Assembly (NCBI RefSeq): GCF_003589595.1
Contig: NW_020654810.1
Location: forward strand, 12,080,867 to 12,144,866
DNA from: Hyposmocoma kahamanoa
Lineage: Eukaryota; Arthropoda; Insecta; Lepidoptera; Cosmopterigidae
DNA: 64,000 nucleotides
Direction: 5' to 3'
Below, in pieces: positions 13,501 through 25,500 of this stretch (position 1 is the stretch's first letter; the number at the start of each line of letters is the position of its first letter). Made by a program: the position numbers and the translations under genes. Under the pieces are notes generated by a model. That model ran no database searches. It was given only the letters and a program-made list of their open reading frames with translations, and was not told the DNA's origin.

Positions 13501-16500
13501 GGACGACGGGTCTAATACAAAAACCACGAAAAAAGCGTCTCGAGTCAATTTATTTAAACATAGTGACATGTAAAGGAATATGAAAAAGCTAAAACATTGA
13601 ATTTAAATTGTAATGTCATCGCAGTAATGTCTAATTTTGCTTGCAACAATTGAAAGGCGCAAAAAAATACCATATTCAGCTTCTACTGGAAATTTACCAA
13701 AATGCACCATATGTAGCTTCTAGTGAAAAGTACTTGAACACAGGTATAATGGAGTAGCCTTTATTATTTATAAGTAAACTTTATATGTAAAAGTTGAATT
13801 TTACACAATGCCATTCATTACGAGCTAGGGGTGTCTGATTTTTTTCTTGAGTTTCGAGAATTCTCGTACCCGATTTCTCGAGTTATTCGAGATTTTTTTT
13901 AAGAACCGTAAAAAATCTGCAAAAAATCAGCGTAAAAAATCAAATAAATGTGAACTTTTCGAAAGTTGTTTTGGCCTGGGTGTTCTGAGTTGTGCCCCGA
14001 AATAAATTCCATCGTTCTTGGTCCCAGGTTCAATTCCCAGTAGAACCAATTTGGGAAATGAACTTTTGTAAATTGGTTCTGCTCTGGGATTCTGTTGCTC
14101 TGATACTCATGGGGAGTATGTACAGAGAGTTCCCTAGTTTCAGACCAGGTGATTGTCTTACAATAGAATACCAACACCAGAACCATTTAGAAAAGTTAAT
14201 ATGTTAAATTGATCCTACCGGTATCAAACCCGGGAACTGCTCATCCAGTGCCCACAGTGCAAACCGTTAGGCTATCAAGGTTGTACTATTTGTATTATTA
14301 TGCATTGTTTGCATGTGAAAGCTACAAATTGCTTAAATTAAAAAAAAAATCCTATTCAATTTGCAGTGTCAGTCTACTTCAATTACCTTCTTTGTTTCTT
14401 AAGTTGGTATATTTTGTCATTCATCCAACTTTTGATTTTTAATGCATTTTGGCGGTGTAAGATGTTCTCTGTTAATACTTGTCACTTTCTCCTTAAGTTC
14501 AAGTTATGTTTACTGGATAAATTCCTGTATTCTCTCCTTTCTATGCACAGTTCACTCATTGATGTAATCACACACCAAAGCTTTAATATAAATTTAATAT
14601 AATGCCTAGGCACCAAAAACCAGTTCTTACTAGCAATGTTGGCAAAGCTGTTTTTTTTTTAATTTTCGTAAGCTTTTGCTGGTTATGTACATATCCGATT
14701 GTCTGAAATGAGCCGAGCAAACAAATTTATATATTTTCGGGATAAAATGTTCTTCTCATCGCGATTCAGCTATTATATTTCTCCATAGTGAGCAAAGTAT
14801 AGGTAAATATATCTGAGGAAAACTGAAACAAATACATTCATTATGCCATGCCATAAGAAATGTACCGATGTTAAGATTTTTTTAAATTCAAATTTAACGT
14901 AAAACCAAACTTTCATAATCCTGAAAACCGATTCATAATAAAACCGATATGCTTTAGGGAGTTTTGGATGCTTATTACAAAGAAAAGACTAAGTTAGCTT
15001 AGGTTTGTTTTGTAATATTCTAAAAAAAAACCTAAAAAAAATACTTTCGGGATTATGGAAATACATGCTAACGTTATTTCGGGCAAATGTATTTTCGGTC
15101 TTCTGATTCGTAACCCCAAGCCGTAAAAAGAGTACAACAATATTTGAAAGTATTACTAACATGTATTAAAAAATATTTTAATAATAACATTAGCATCAAA
15201 GCGACTCTATGAAATTTTTGTTCTAAATATTTCAAACGCTTGTGTTTGAAACAATTGAAATTGACGTGTTGGGTCTCGTTCAGTCTTTTACGCAAGCTAT
15301 GAGTCGGAAAGAGACAGTTAGCTATTTGATTATTTTGATTGCTTTTGTAATTTATATTTACGATTAATTTAAATATAAATTAAATACTATATGTACTAGT
15401 GCATAAAATAACACTTTTAAATGAAAACTATGATAACACAATGTAGTACTTACTGAAAATATTTTTACTGCCTCTGTGGCCGAACGGTTACCATGCCGCA
15501 CTGCCATGCAGAGGTCCCAGGTTCATTCCCGGGTCGGGACAAATATTTGTATGGCTTACATTTATTTCTCTCGTGAGTTTGGATGTAATTTGTGGTTGTA
15601 TACGTGTGTGTCCATGGCACCCGCGACACAAGGTTTCCCTAGTGCGGGGCTATGTTGAGTGTGTATGTTATTATTATTATAGTGATTTTTGGGGATTTTG
15701 AACAATGGCATTGGCAACGCTGATTGTATCGAATGATGTGACTTAATATCCAAGGTTTACCACCTCCACCAGATCTTTTAGTATTCACTTTATCCATTTT
15801 GCATAAATTCTTACAACGTCCAATAGAATAAAAACCCTAATTGTAGTATGTTTTTAAATAAAATCTACTGAAGACGCGCTATAACGTGTTTGTCAATAAG
15901 TACAAACACTACAGAATGTCTATAAATTAAATATATCTAGAATAAACTTAAGAACACTAGTTTTTAGAGTATTGATAGGCTTTACTGAATGTGTATAGAA
16001 CAATTTTACTAAAAATTATCAGTTGTTCTACAGATGAACTTAAAATAATGACTATAAGACTAAATCTTAAGAGAGATTACACTTAATTAAGTTATTATTT
16101 AATTAGGTATTGAGAAGGTTTTAAAATTTAGACTTGAGTGAAATAAGTCTATAAGTACAACTTCTTTTTTCTAAAACCATTTATAGAGAACTATTATCTA
16201 AATCTATACCATATTAAGACTGTTTATAGATATAACAGTTTTAAGGCGTTTAAAGTGTGCTCCTTGGGTCCACTGCTATGATCAACAAAAACATCGATGC
16301 TGTGCGCCGTATGATCAAAACAAACAGGCATGTGACATACCATGAGATTTGGGCATCTTTAGGCATAGGTATAAGCCAAATACAATCAATACTACACAAA
16401 CAATTGGGTGTGAAAAAGCTGTGATCTCGGTGGAACCCACACAATTTGACTGAGGTTCAAAAAACGGATCGCGTCACTTGCAATGCCATGCTTACCAGGG

Positions 16501-19500
16501 CTCAACGAAGGGGCATCAAATTTGGTGTCGGACATGGTAACAGGTGAAGAAACATGGATTTATAGTTACGATCCCAATTCAAAGCAGCAATCGAGCATAT
16601 GGGTCTTTCGAGATGAGCCGAAACCAACCAAAGTGGCGCGCGTGCAAAGTGCCTCTAAGCGAATGTTTGCCGGAAGTTATTGACAAACTCCGTAACAATA
16701 ACCGTAAACGCCGTATCATCTGGCACCACGTCAATGCCAGTTCTCACACGACCAGACAGACAAATGAATTTTTGAAGGTGAACAACACGTTGACCTTATG
16801 AGCCATCCCGCGTACAGTTCCGCCCTGGCACCTTGTGACTTTTATTATTTTCCGAAAATTAAGAACCAGTTACGCGATCGACGATTTTCACCACCTGAAA
16901 AGGCTGCTATGTATATGTTATGTTTCGGAGATAGTAACGGAAGAGTGGTATAAATGTTTTCAAAATCGGTTCATTCGTATGAAAAAGTGCATTAACGCTG
17001 ACGCAGAATATTTTGAGAAACAATAAATTCATTTCTGACCATTTATAGTATTTTTTTCTTATTCATTCCGGAAACTTATAGTGCGCCCCACGTATCTACC
17101 CTTATGTTTATTTTTGGAAATGGTAATTAAACTAAATAAATTTAACATATTTCAGAAAGTTTTAATACGAAAATCGAGCGTTGTATTAATCGGTAATACA
17201 ATTGTTTGACCTCCTAGGTTAAAACCATAGTAAATTGGAAGTATTTTTAACCGACTTAAAAAAAGGAGGAGTTTCTCAATTCGACTGTATGTTTTTTGTT
17301 CCTTTTTTTTTAGTATGTTACGCGACAACGATTTCGACCTCAGTAGTGGTACCGTTTAAATTTTCAAGAAAATATTCCACCTCTAAGGGTAGCAAACTAG
17401 GGGATGAATGACTTTTGACGTCGGTTTTTTTAGTACTCTGTACTAAGATTATTTATGCACCTTGAAACCATATTTAAACTGTACTTATGTATTTGACAAC
17501 CTCGGTGGCCTAATGGTTTAGACTGCTGGGGCCCTGGGTTCGATTCCCGGTAGGACCTATTTGGGATATTTTAAAAATTAGTTCTAGTCTGGATTTTCTG
17601 TGAACTATATTAAGGTGCTCACAGTACAGGGAATTCCATAGATTGAGACCAGGTAATTGTTGTGTACTTAATAAATATAAAAAATATATATCCTCTGTTA
17701 ACAAGCAATAAACACCTGCGTCAAATTTAGAATGTTTATAGGTGTCGTTTGTTTGAGTTAGGGAAGGAAATATGGTAGCGACATCAAAAGCGGTTCAAAA
17801 ACTTTCGCTTTATAGCACTGAAAGTTTGATTTCAACATCAATTTGGTGGTGAGTTACTAGGCAGCTCAGCATATTTACATTTCAAATGTAAAGTTATGTA
17901 AAATTGAAAAACATCAGTTTTCTATTTCGCCTTTTGTTACTTAGTCCTGTAATTCGTTATATAACTTCGTTATATGCAGAATAAGTAGTTATTGTACATG
18001 CACAACGTAGGCAAAAAAAGGGCAAACGATAACGCACACACAATAATACTTTTTTAACTTTTCAGAATAACTACTATTTGTGCAATTAATTAAAAGTTAT
18101 TCTTTTGTAAAAAGCGGGCTAAAATATCACTTCATTATTATTAATACTAAAAAAACTAAAACTTGAATGGCAGTGGTCGGGGAACAGTTGGTCGATGGGC
18201 CAAAGAGTTCTTTCGTGGCGTGGAAGACGCAGCGTGGACAGACGACCTGGTGAAAGTTGCAGGAATCCGCTGGATGCAAGCAGCGCAAAACCGATCGTTG
18301 TGGCGTTCTTTAGGGGAGGCCTATGTGCAGCAGTGGACGTCTTTCAGCAGATATCATGATGATGATTATTACTATTATCACTAAAACGTTATTGTTTACT
18401 TGAATATAACTAAATGCAACTTTCTTGTATCGGTCTGAAATCTTGCATAAATCTGGTGACAATACAAAGTTATGGTGTTGAATTAAAATTAAAATTATGT
18501 TATTGGACAACAAATATAATATAGGAAAAAGAATATCCAAATAACACACGTGTTAAACATATCAATGTCAAATCACTTTATTTCACATGTAAGCAAATTA
18601 CACTTGAAATCGTCATATTAATTAAATCTCTACTGCTCATTCGTAAGGCAGAAACTCTGGAAGTTCAAACATGTTAGATTGAAAATAAATAAATACTTCG
18701 TAAATGGCAATTTTTGAATATCACCCAGAATGTTATTATAGAAGCGTGTATATTGCCCCTTGAATGAATTAGTGACTTAGCGAAGATGATTGTCAAGAAC
18801 ACCTAGTTTTTTTTGTTCCTCGTATTGATGTTTGTCTGTTTTTCATAAAAAACATGAAACATTTACATTTAATGTACTGTGACGCTAGTGTAAGAATGTT
18901 AATCTCTTAAAAGGTATCTCTCAAGGCCCCGTCTGATGTTGCGCCCCAACATTAATGATTATGAATTTACATAAAATTATTAAACACACACATGCGTCAG
19001 AGTAAAAACGATTAATTAAAACACAATTTGTACAACAGGGCGTGTTGACAATCCGTTAATAAAATGTTCAAGTAAGGTTTATTACAAGAGCTTAGAGTGT
19101 GACATTTGAATAAAACGACCATAATGTCAACAATAAAAAAATTTAAAACATCTCCACAATTAAAATAAATTAATCAGGATTTAAAAAAAAGAAAATAATA
19201 ATAATAATAAAAGAAGATAAAAAAATATAAATTGGGTAATTAGGTCGTGGTCGGTATAAGGCCCGTCTCATTCTGCTGTCCTAGTTAAATACTCCCCTAA
19301 CAGTGAACTGTGGCTGCGAGACCTTCCAACAAGGGCAGCGGGAATACCACCATCCGGTACAGCTCTACCGGAGCAGTTGGCGCGGTGTCTTTAACACCTG
19401 CAAGTACTTGCGGCGTAATGTAGCACCCTCTGAAAAGATGTTACCGTAAGTACGTTACTATTTTGTTGAATAACCTCCGCTGATGGTGATTCCCGTGAGA

Positions 19501-22500
19501 TATGCGCCTAAGAGGAGAAACCAAAAGCAGATGGTGTGGATGATCACTATCAGAACGGAGTTACAATAAGAATATATGTTCGAAGTGTGATGGAATACGC
19601 CGCGCCAATATGGTCTCCATCCTATGTAACTCATATAGCTCAGCTGGAGTCCGTGCAACGTTGTTTCACTCGTAGACTGGCCTACCGACTCGAAAGTCAC
19701 GAGAGGCACGACAGCTACATTGATAGACTGCAATATTTTAGACTGCAATCGCTCGAGGATAGGCGTCTAATGTCTGATATGAGGCTTTTATTTGATATAG
19801 TCAACTCTGTCTTCGATTGCCCCGAGTTGACGGCTATCATTGGCTTGTGCGCCTGTACTCGTCGCACCAGGCATATGCGCTCCTCATATGCGGGTACGGC
19901 CCGCTCAAATTATGCAAAACACTCAGTTTTGCACAGAACTGTGCGCACGTACGAGGACAGATTTAGGGACGTCGACATTTTCTTTCTTTCACGCAATCAG
20001 TTCCTTAACGCTTTGAAAGAGCATCCCCAAGTTATAAGTTATAAGTAACAACTAGACAGAGCAAAACTTCCCACTATCACCCCTCCACACAACACACACA
20101 CACACAAACACACACAAGCCGTCATACAAACAAATTCAATTACGCAATGATCTAATGATTGTAAAAGACAATTTAAAGTCGTATAATCTTGAAGAATAAT
20201 ATGATTGTTTTTTAATGTGAATTTTAGTTGAAAGATTTGGTATTTCATTTTTTTATTTTTCTCTTTTGTTTTTTCAAATCTTAGTATTAATTGAAAATTT
20301 GACTGTTGTATAACATCTCAGAAATAGCTTAAGTAACGTCAATATAAATGTTAAAAGGTCAAACTTTATAATTGGCTTTATAAGTTTTTAATCTACAATT
20401 GTATAGAAGATGTAATAGCTGTTAAGTTTGCTTATAAATAAATAAATAAATAAATAAATAAAATATTTTTATGATAATTTAGGTATACCTTCTTTTCTTT
20501 CTATTAAGGTAGGAAAATTACTAAAAAAATATTGAAAAAAAATTTTTTTCCTGTACATCTGGCGCACCCTAGGCAAAAATTGCCGAGTACCTTACGCCGA
20601 TAGGCAAACTCGTTCACCAACAAGGGAAGCATTGTAAGAGATGCCATCTATACGATAAGAAGAAGAACCAGTTGTCCCACAAAGGTGGACGCAGAGGCGT
20701 ATCACACTAAATCCCGATTCCGACATCATATCCTTTTTCTTTATGAAAGATATGTTACACCGCTGATGGTCTTAACTGCGCTACGGAACAAAAGGGCGAG
20801 CTGGAGGCTACACTACCGTAAAACAAAAATAAGTAGCGGGTCCCGTGCATGGCGTGCTGTAGGAGAGAATCTGCTCTAGTACACGCTGAACTGGGGGCTC
20901 TTTGTCATCGCCGGCGCGAACTGTCATTTCGTGGTCATCATATCCGAAACGTCTCATAAACTTATTATGTTACACTTCGCTGTGTGTTTCAAAATACAAG
21001 TAATTCCATCTGTTGGTGGTGCCCGTTATGAAAGATGTAGTAGTAGCGATACAAGTTATAATATAATTTTTTTCTTATAATATCAAGTGATGGGACGGAC
21101 AAGTCGTGCGCCTGATGATAGCCTACCCACCTGTCCCTAACAGTTGCAGTGCCATTCAGAACTTTAAATCGCAAAGATCTGAGGGGCATTTCCACTACGC
21201 CCGTCACCCTGAGACATAAGTTCACAAGTCCCATGTCCCTGTAATTTCACCAATACCCTTTCCCTTCAAAACCGGAAAACAATGATGCTAACATTACTGC
21301 TTGGCGGCAGAAATCGGTAAGGTAGCAGTACTTCCCTGGCCGAACTCTTTCACAAGGAACTCTACTGCTAATAGAAATTAATATCTACAATATATTGACG
21401 TACAGCGTACGGAATTTCTGTTTTGCATTTGAATGCCAAAAATGATTGTGTTTGATTTGAGACAAAGATTTGTAAAAGCTTCTAAAATGATATGGAACCC
21501 TAGTTTAAAAGTAAACAAACTTATTTATCAGGAAAATTTTCAGAAATGTTCATGTCTGTAAGTCAAAGTAACAAAAGACTATTGATTGCTGGAACTCAAC
21601 TCGTTTCCGCTTCGCTGGTAGGCCTAAAAGATCACCCTGTCTAGTCGGGGTCGGTATGTTGTTTTTATAAAAAAGGAACACTATCCATGATTCTCGGAAA
21701 TAGGACACCACAATGTCACTCGGGTTTCATGAATTTTTATCGGTAAGATATAGATAACACTGAACAACGGTTTATCAGTAACCACTTCCATTTCCCAATA
21801 TCTAACTGTCTTTCCTATCACCTGTTTTTTATGTTAATAGACCTCGACGTGATGAAACTATTAAATACCTACTCTACTCTACTTAAAAAAAATCTCTCTA
21901 TTTAAAATATCGCATACATGTTCCTCTGATCGCCACAAACGATTCTGACATGTAAGTATTTCTTTCGCTTTCTGCATAAAAAATTGTAAACATAATTATA
22001 TAGATATAACTTATTATATATGCAAACGTAAATAAATATAACATTCGCTGGTTCTCTGTACTCTTCAATCTGAAAGGTAGCAATACTGCTTTGCTGTAGA
22101 AATAGATTGTGCGACGGTATATATTATCTAAGCGGGTTTTCCCCTACACTGCCGTATCAGACGTATCTCATGAAACCTAGTTTTGAGAGAAAGCTGTTCA
22201 AAGTTTTTCGTAATTTCCGTTTATTTTACGAAGATTTTATGCAATTATTGAAGAAAAAACGTAAAAAGATTGGTTAAAGCCTAAAAACGGGGAATGTTTC
22301 AGATCTCTGAAAAAGTACCAATTTTTTAATTTATTACAGATAACAGAGTTTGGCGTAACAAGCTCCCCATACAAATTAAGTCAAGCGACGTTCTGTATTT
22401 AAAGATACAGGACTTACGCCCAACACGTTGAACGCAAATTGGTTTGCTTAGTGCAGGTAACTTCAAGATACCAGAAATTGGCATGATAGCTAATGTTAAT

Positions 22501-25500
22501 GTAAATTGTATGTAGTTATTAACTAATTATTGGTGAACGAAAAAAATAAACTGACACATGAACTTTGAAATAAAAAATTTATCCATTCATTGCAATACAG
22601 TTTTGGAGTGGTGTTTTGCCGATCAGTAAAAAGTGTTTATAAACTGTCGCATAAACGGTCTAAATTAAAACTACGGCAGAAATTAGAAAAAAATTGTACC
22701 TAAGGTTTTTTCATAGTATGCAAGGAGCAGGTACCGAGTTTTTCTGTTTTGTGCCTTCTAGTTGATACGCAGTTGAGATCATGAGATGACCATTCCAACA
22801 TCTGTGTGAGACATCTGATGAGGCTCGGCACGCGCCCAGAGACACAAAATCGTAATTCTAGGGGCTTTTAATGCTCACTATCATGAATGGCTGTTACCAT
22901 ACCACATGACCGACCATGCTGGGAGAGCGACGCGAAAACTTGCGTTAACGCTAAGCTTTCCCAGTTTGTCAGTTGCTCATCAGGATTCAAGACGTTGAAT
23001 CTCATACGGTTTCACATTGCCTCATATCCCTGACAGGCTTGCTTTTCGTCAGGGGACTCGTTGATTTGTGTTAATGCTGTAGTCGAGGTTTTGCCATACC
23101 CAAATGGTGTGCTATACATATATCATACTCTGATGTCCCAATGATAGTAGTCCAGTTAGTAGTCCAGGAATGAATTAGTTACGGCGTTAAGGCTTCGCTC
23201 AGGACACGTTCCTTTGAACAAATTCGGATATCTGACGTCAAAGGTTCCTTCACCAAACTGTGAGATATGTGCGACAACAGAAGACGTCTATCTCGTGATA
23301 ATGGAGTGTGTTAACAGTGAGGTGTTAAGAAAATAGATTCCGGACTTAACGCTGTGTTCAGTAGGCATATGCAACAGCACCTTGGCCAGCCCCTTGTCTA
23401 AGGAGGCCAGGATGTTGTATAACGTTGTGAAATTAGTAATACCTAGATTGTAATACCTCAGTATTAAAAAATAAAGAAAAAAAATCGCGGGTCAGACGGT
23501 ATTCCTACAATAGCACTGCGTAACTGTGCGCCTGACTTGTCTCCTGTTCTCACACGCTTGTATCGCTTCTCTCTTCAAACTGGTTTAGTTCTCAGGTCGT
23601 GATAGCACGCAAACGTGCAACTTGAGCCTAAAAATGGAATCTATTGACCTATCTCAGTCACTTATATACTTTGCAAGACTTTAAAACGTGTAGTTTACAA
23701 CGATCGCCCGTCGAACCTTAAAGACAGTGATCTCCTCAGTGATCGCGAGTACCGATTCCAACAAGGTCGATCTACGGATGATCTGGTGTATGCCTCCCAC
23801 TTTTGGACCGAGGCTATGAAAGAGGTTGGCCAAGCTCTTCTGTCTTTGGACATTTCTGAAGCCTTTGTCGTGGTCTGACACGCAAATTTTTTAAGCATAG
23901 ATGCATAGAATCCATAGCCAAAAATGCAGCGAAACAGCTTGTCATCCTTTCCAGGATGAGGCGTTACTTCACACCGGGACAGCCCCGTGTGTTCAACATG
24001 TGTTTTGATTACAGTGACCCTCCATATCAATCTTTTGATTATGCAGGAAGGACACTACAACCTGACTTCATCCGGTTCTCAAAAGGCTAGTGCCTCGGGT
24101 GAGCTGCCCCTGATGCACGTACAGTATTCACAACTAACGGTTGCCACCGCTAAACCGTTGACTCTAAAATCCACTACCAAATATCCACTTGGTGGTGGAG
24201 CTGTTTTTTTCCCAGATGCTACGCGACTGGAGGAACTAGAGAAATGTCTGGCTCATCCTCTATTAGCTTTCCGGGCTAGTGCCGAAGACATCGGTCGCAG
24301 TGTCTTGTGACAATTTCCGGACATAGCTTTCAACTATACGGGAAACTTACCTCGCCTTGGGCCCTCGTCTAGACCGCTACTGAGATGCGTTAGTGGCGCA
24401 CAAGACAGACAACCCAGCCATACACCACCGGGGTAGACGAAAATTTTCGTCTCTGCAGCTGCCACAAGCCCCGGCGAGTCCATATCTAGTGTCCGGGTCC
24501 ACCAGTGACGCCTTTGAAGGCGTATCACTGGCGGAAGGCTTGGCCCGGACGCCCGCCGTACACTGGTCTTACCGAAGAGCCCGTAGCCTCCCCGGAATCC
24601 CTTGTCTCTCGGGTCAGTAGATAGGGACAGCACACACCAGGAGAGCCCCATATCTTTCTACATTGCTTTTAATAATAGTGATCCTCTCTACCGCTCCTTA
24701 AGGTATACGAGAAGGGTACTATAACCTGTGCTTCCACGGGAACTTTCTAAGTTCAGTTTCTGACGCCAGATTAGCCAGTGTAGAGGGTTGTCATAGATTG
24801 TCACTGATTTCATCCGGCTCCCAAGAGGCCTCGGGTGAGCACACATACCGCGATAGTTACTTCAGCTGTACCAAGCACAAGTTCGGTCGTGTTTTGAATA
24901 CAGCTGCCACCTAAGAGATGGTTCTGCTAAATACCAACTGGCAACCTTGGATTTAATTGAAAAGTGTATCAAGACGGTTACCTATGTGTCACTGTGAAGA
25001 GACTTGTGGGTGACTCAGTTTAGTACCAGTTTAGTAGAGCCTTGAGTACCACCGTAAAGTTGCCTGCTTGTCGGTGTTCTACAAGATATATCACGAAGAG
25101 TATATGATGGAATTGCAATTTAATTTGGCCTCATTTTTATGGCCAACGGCTGTGAAGTAAAATTCTCTGCTTGCCTGATTCAAGGTTTTCATGCTGCATC
25201 CGCGACCTCATCGTTGTTTTTCATCAAGTGAGATGGTTTTCCAAACCTTCATGAAAGTTCGGTCACGGCTAACTCATGTAACTTTAGTTAACAGAGACAT
25301 TTTGCTCGACGTGTGCGAAACTTGTCGCGCTCATATATTGTAACTTAAGATGCAGTATTTAGCCATGATTCACTATGGCAAAATCAAAGTTACACGATTT
25401 TTGTGACAGTCAATTTCAAGGAACTGGTGGACAATATTCAAATAAATGTTTGATGGGTGAATGCAGTAGGTAGAAAAAATACGATTTAGAGTTGTTACCC

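Larger units (their letters stand above)
12663..16267. mobile_element. Inverted-repeat element X, copy 1, inside mariner
   Basis: Both ends carry short inverted repeats (left CCAAGCAGCACAC; right, reverse-complemented, CCAAGGAGCACAC). The 4-bp sequence GTCC is present immediately outside each end (12659-12662, 16268-16271), consistent with a target duplication. Its two end regions match, in reverse orientation, the ends of a 1.8-kb copy at 40946-42719: 12663-12800 corresponds to 42650-42719 plus 41870-41945, and 15690-16267 to about 40946-41520. Copy 1 is longer because other elements (a MITE at 13482, SINEs at 13975 and 15472) inserted into it. No transposase was seen, so it looks non-autonomous. 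The superfamily is unassigned. Confidence 0.75.
12464..17025 (+). pseudogene. mariner transposase, interrupted and decayed
   Basis: The first part starts at ATG 12464 (MDLTRENFRSMIFFDF) and contains TFGDEAPCKTTIYIWFAEF, the N-terminal helix-turn-helix region. It is cut at about 12662 by the nested element. The second part resumes at 16272 with NIDAVRRMI and continues with TGEETWIYSYDPNSKQQSS, HHVNASSHT and HPAYSSALAPCDF. In active mariners (DD34D) the first two catalytic Asp lie in TGDE and HHDN; here they are Glu and Val, and only the last Asp (APCD) remains. In-frame stops and frame changes are also present. The protein cannot be active. Confidence 0.92.
12291..17092 (+). mobile_element. 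mariner transposon split by a later insertion
   Basis: The left terminal repeat CATAGGGCGCACTATAAGTT (12291) and the right one (reverse complement CGTGGGGCGCACTATAAGTT, ending 17092) match closely and are flanked by TA dinucleotides, as in mariner. The 5' part (12291-12662) and 3' part (16268-17092) add up to about 1.2 kb, normal for mariner. The rest is a nested element at 12663-16267. Confidence 0.9.

Noticed and set aside
13899..14207. Overlapping 71- and 95-codon frames on both strands
   Set aside because: They translate SINE family 2 sequence and have no protein features.
15476..15550. Possible tRNA gene (A and B boxes)
   Set aside because: The same head recurs with a fixed SINE body and tail at 31658 and 56271, and the acceptor stem does not close; it is a SINE.
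20436..20462. AATAAA repeats as a gene poly(A) signal
   Set aside because: They are the tandem TAAA tail of the LINE ending here, not a host-gene signal.
24334..24651. 105-codon minus and 75-codon plus frames in GC-rich DNA
   Set aside because: They lie in the block interrupting the LINE at 22730-25260; neither shows a domain and GC-rich DNA favours chance frames.
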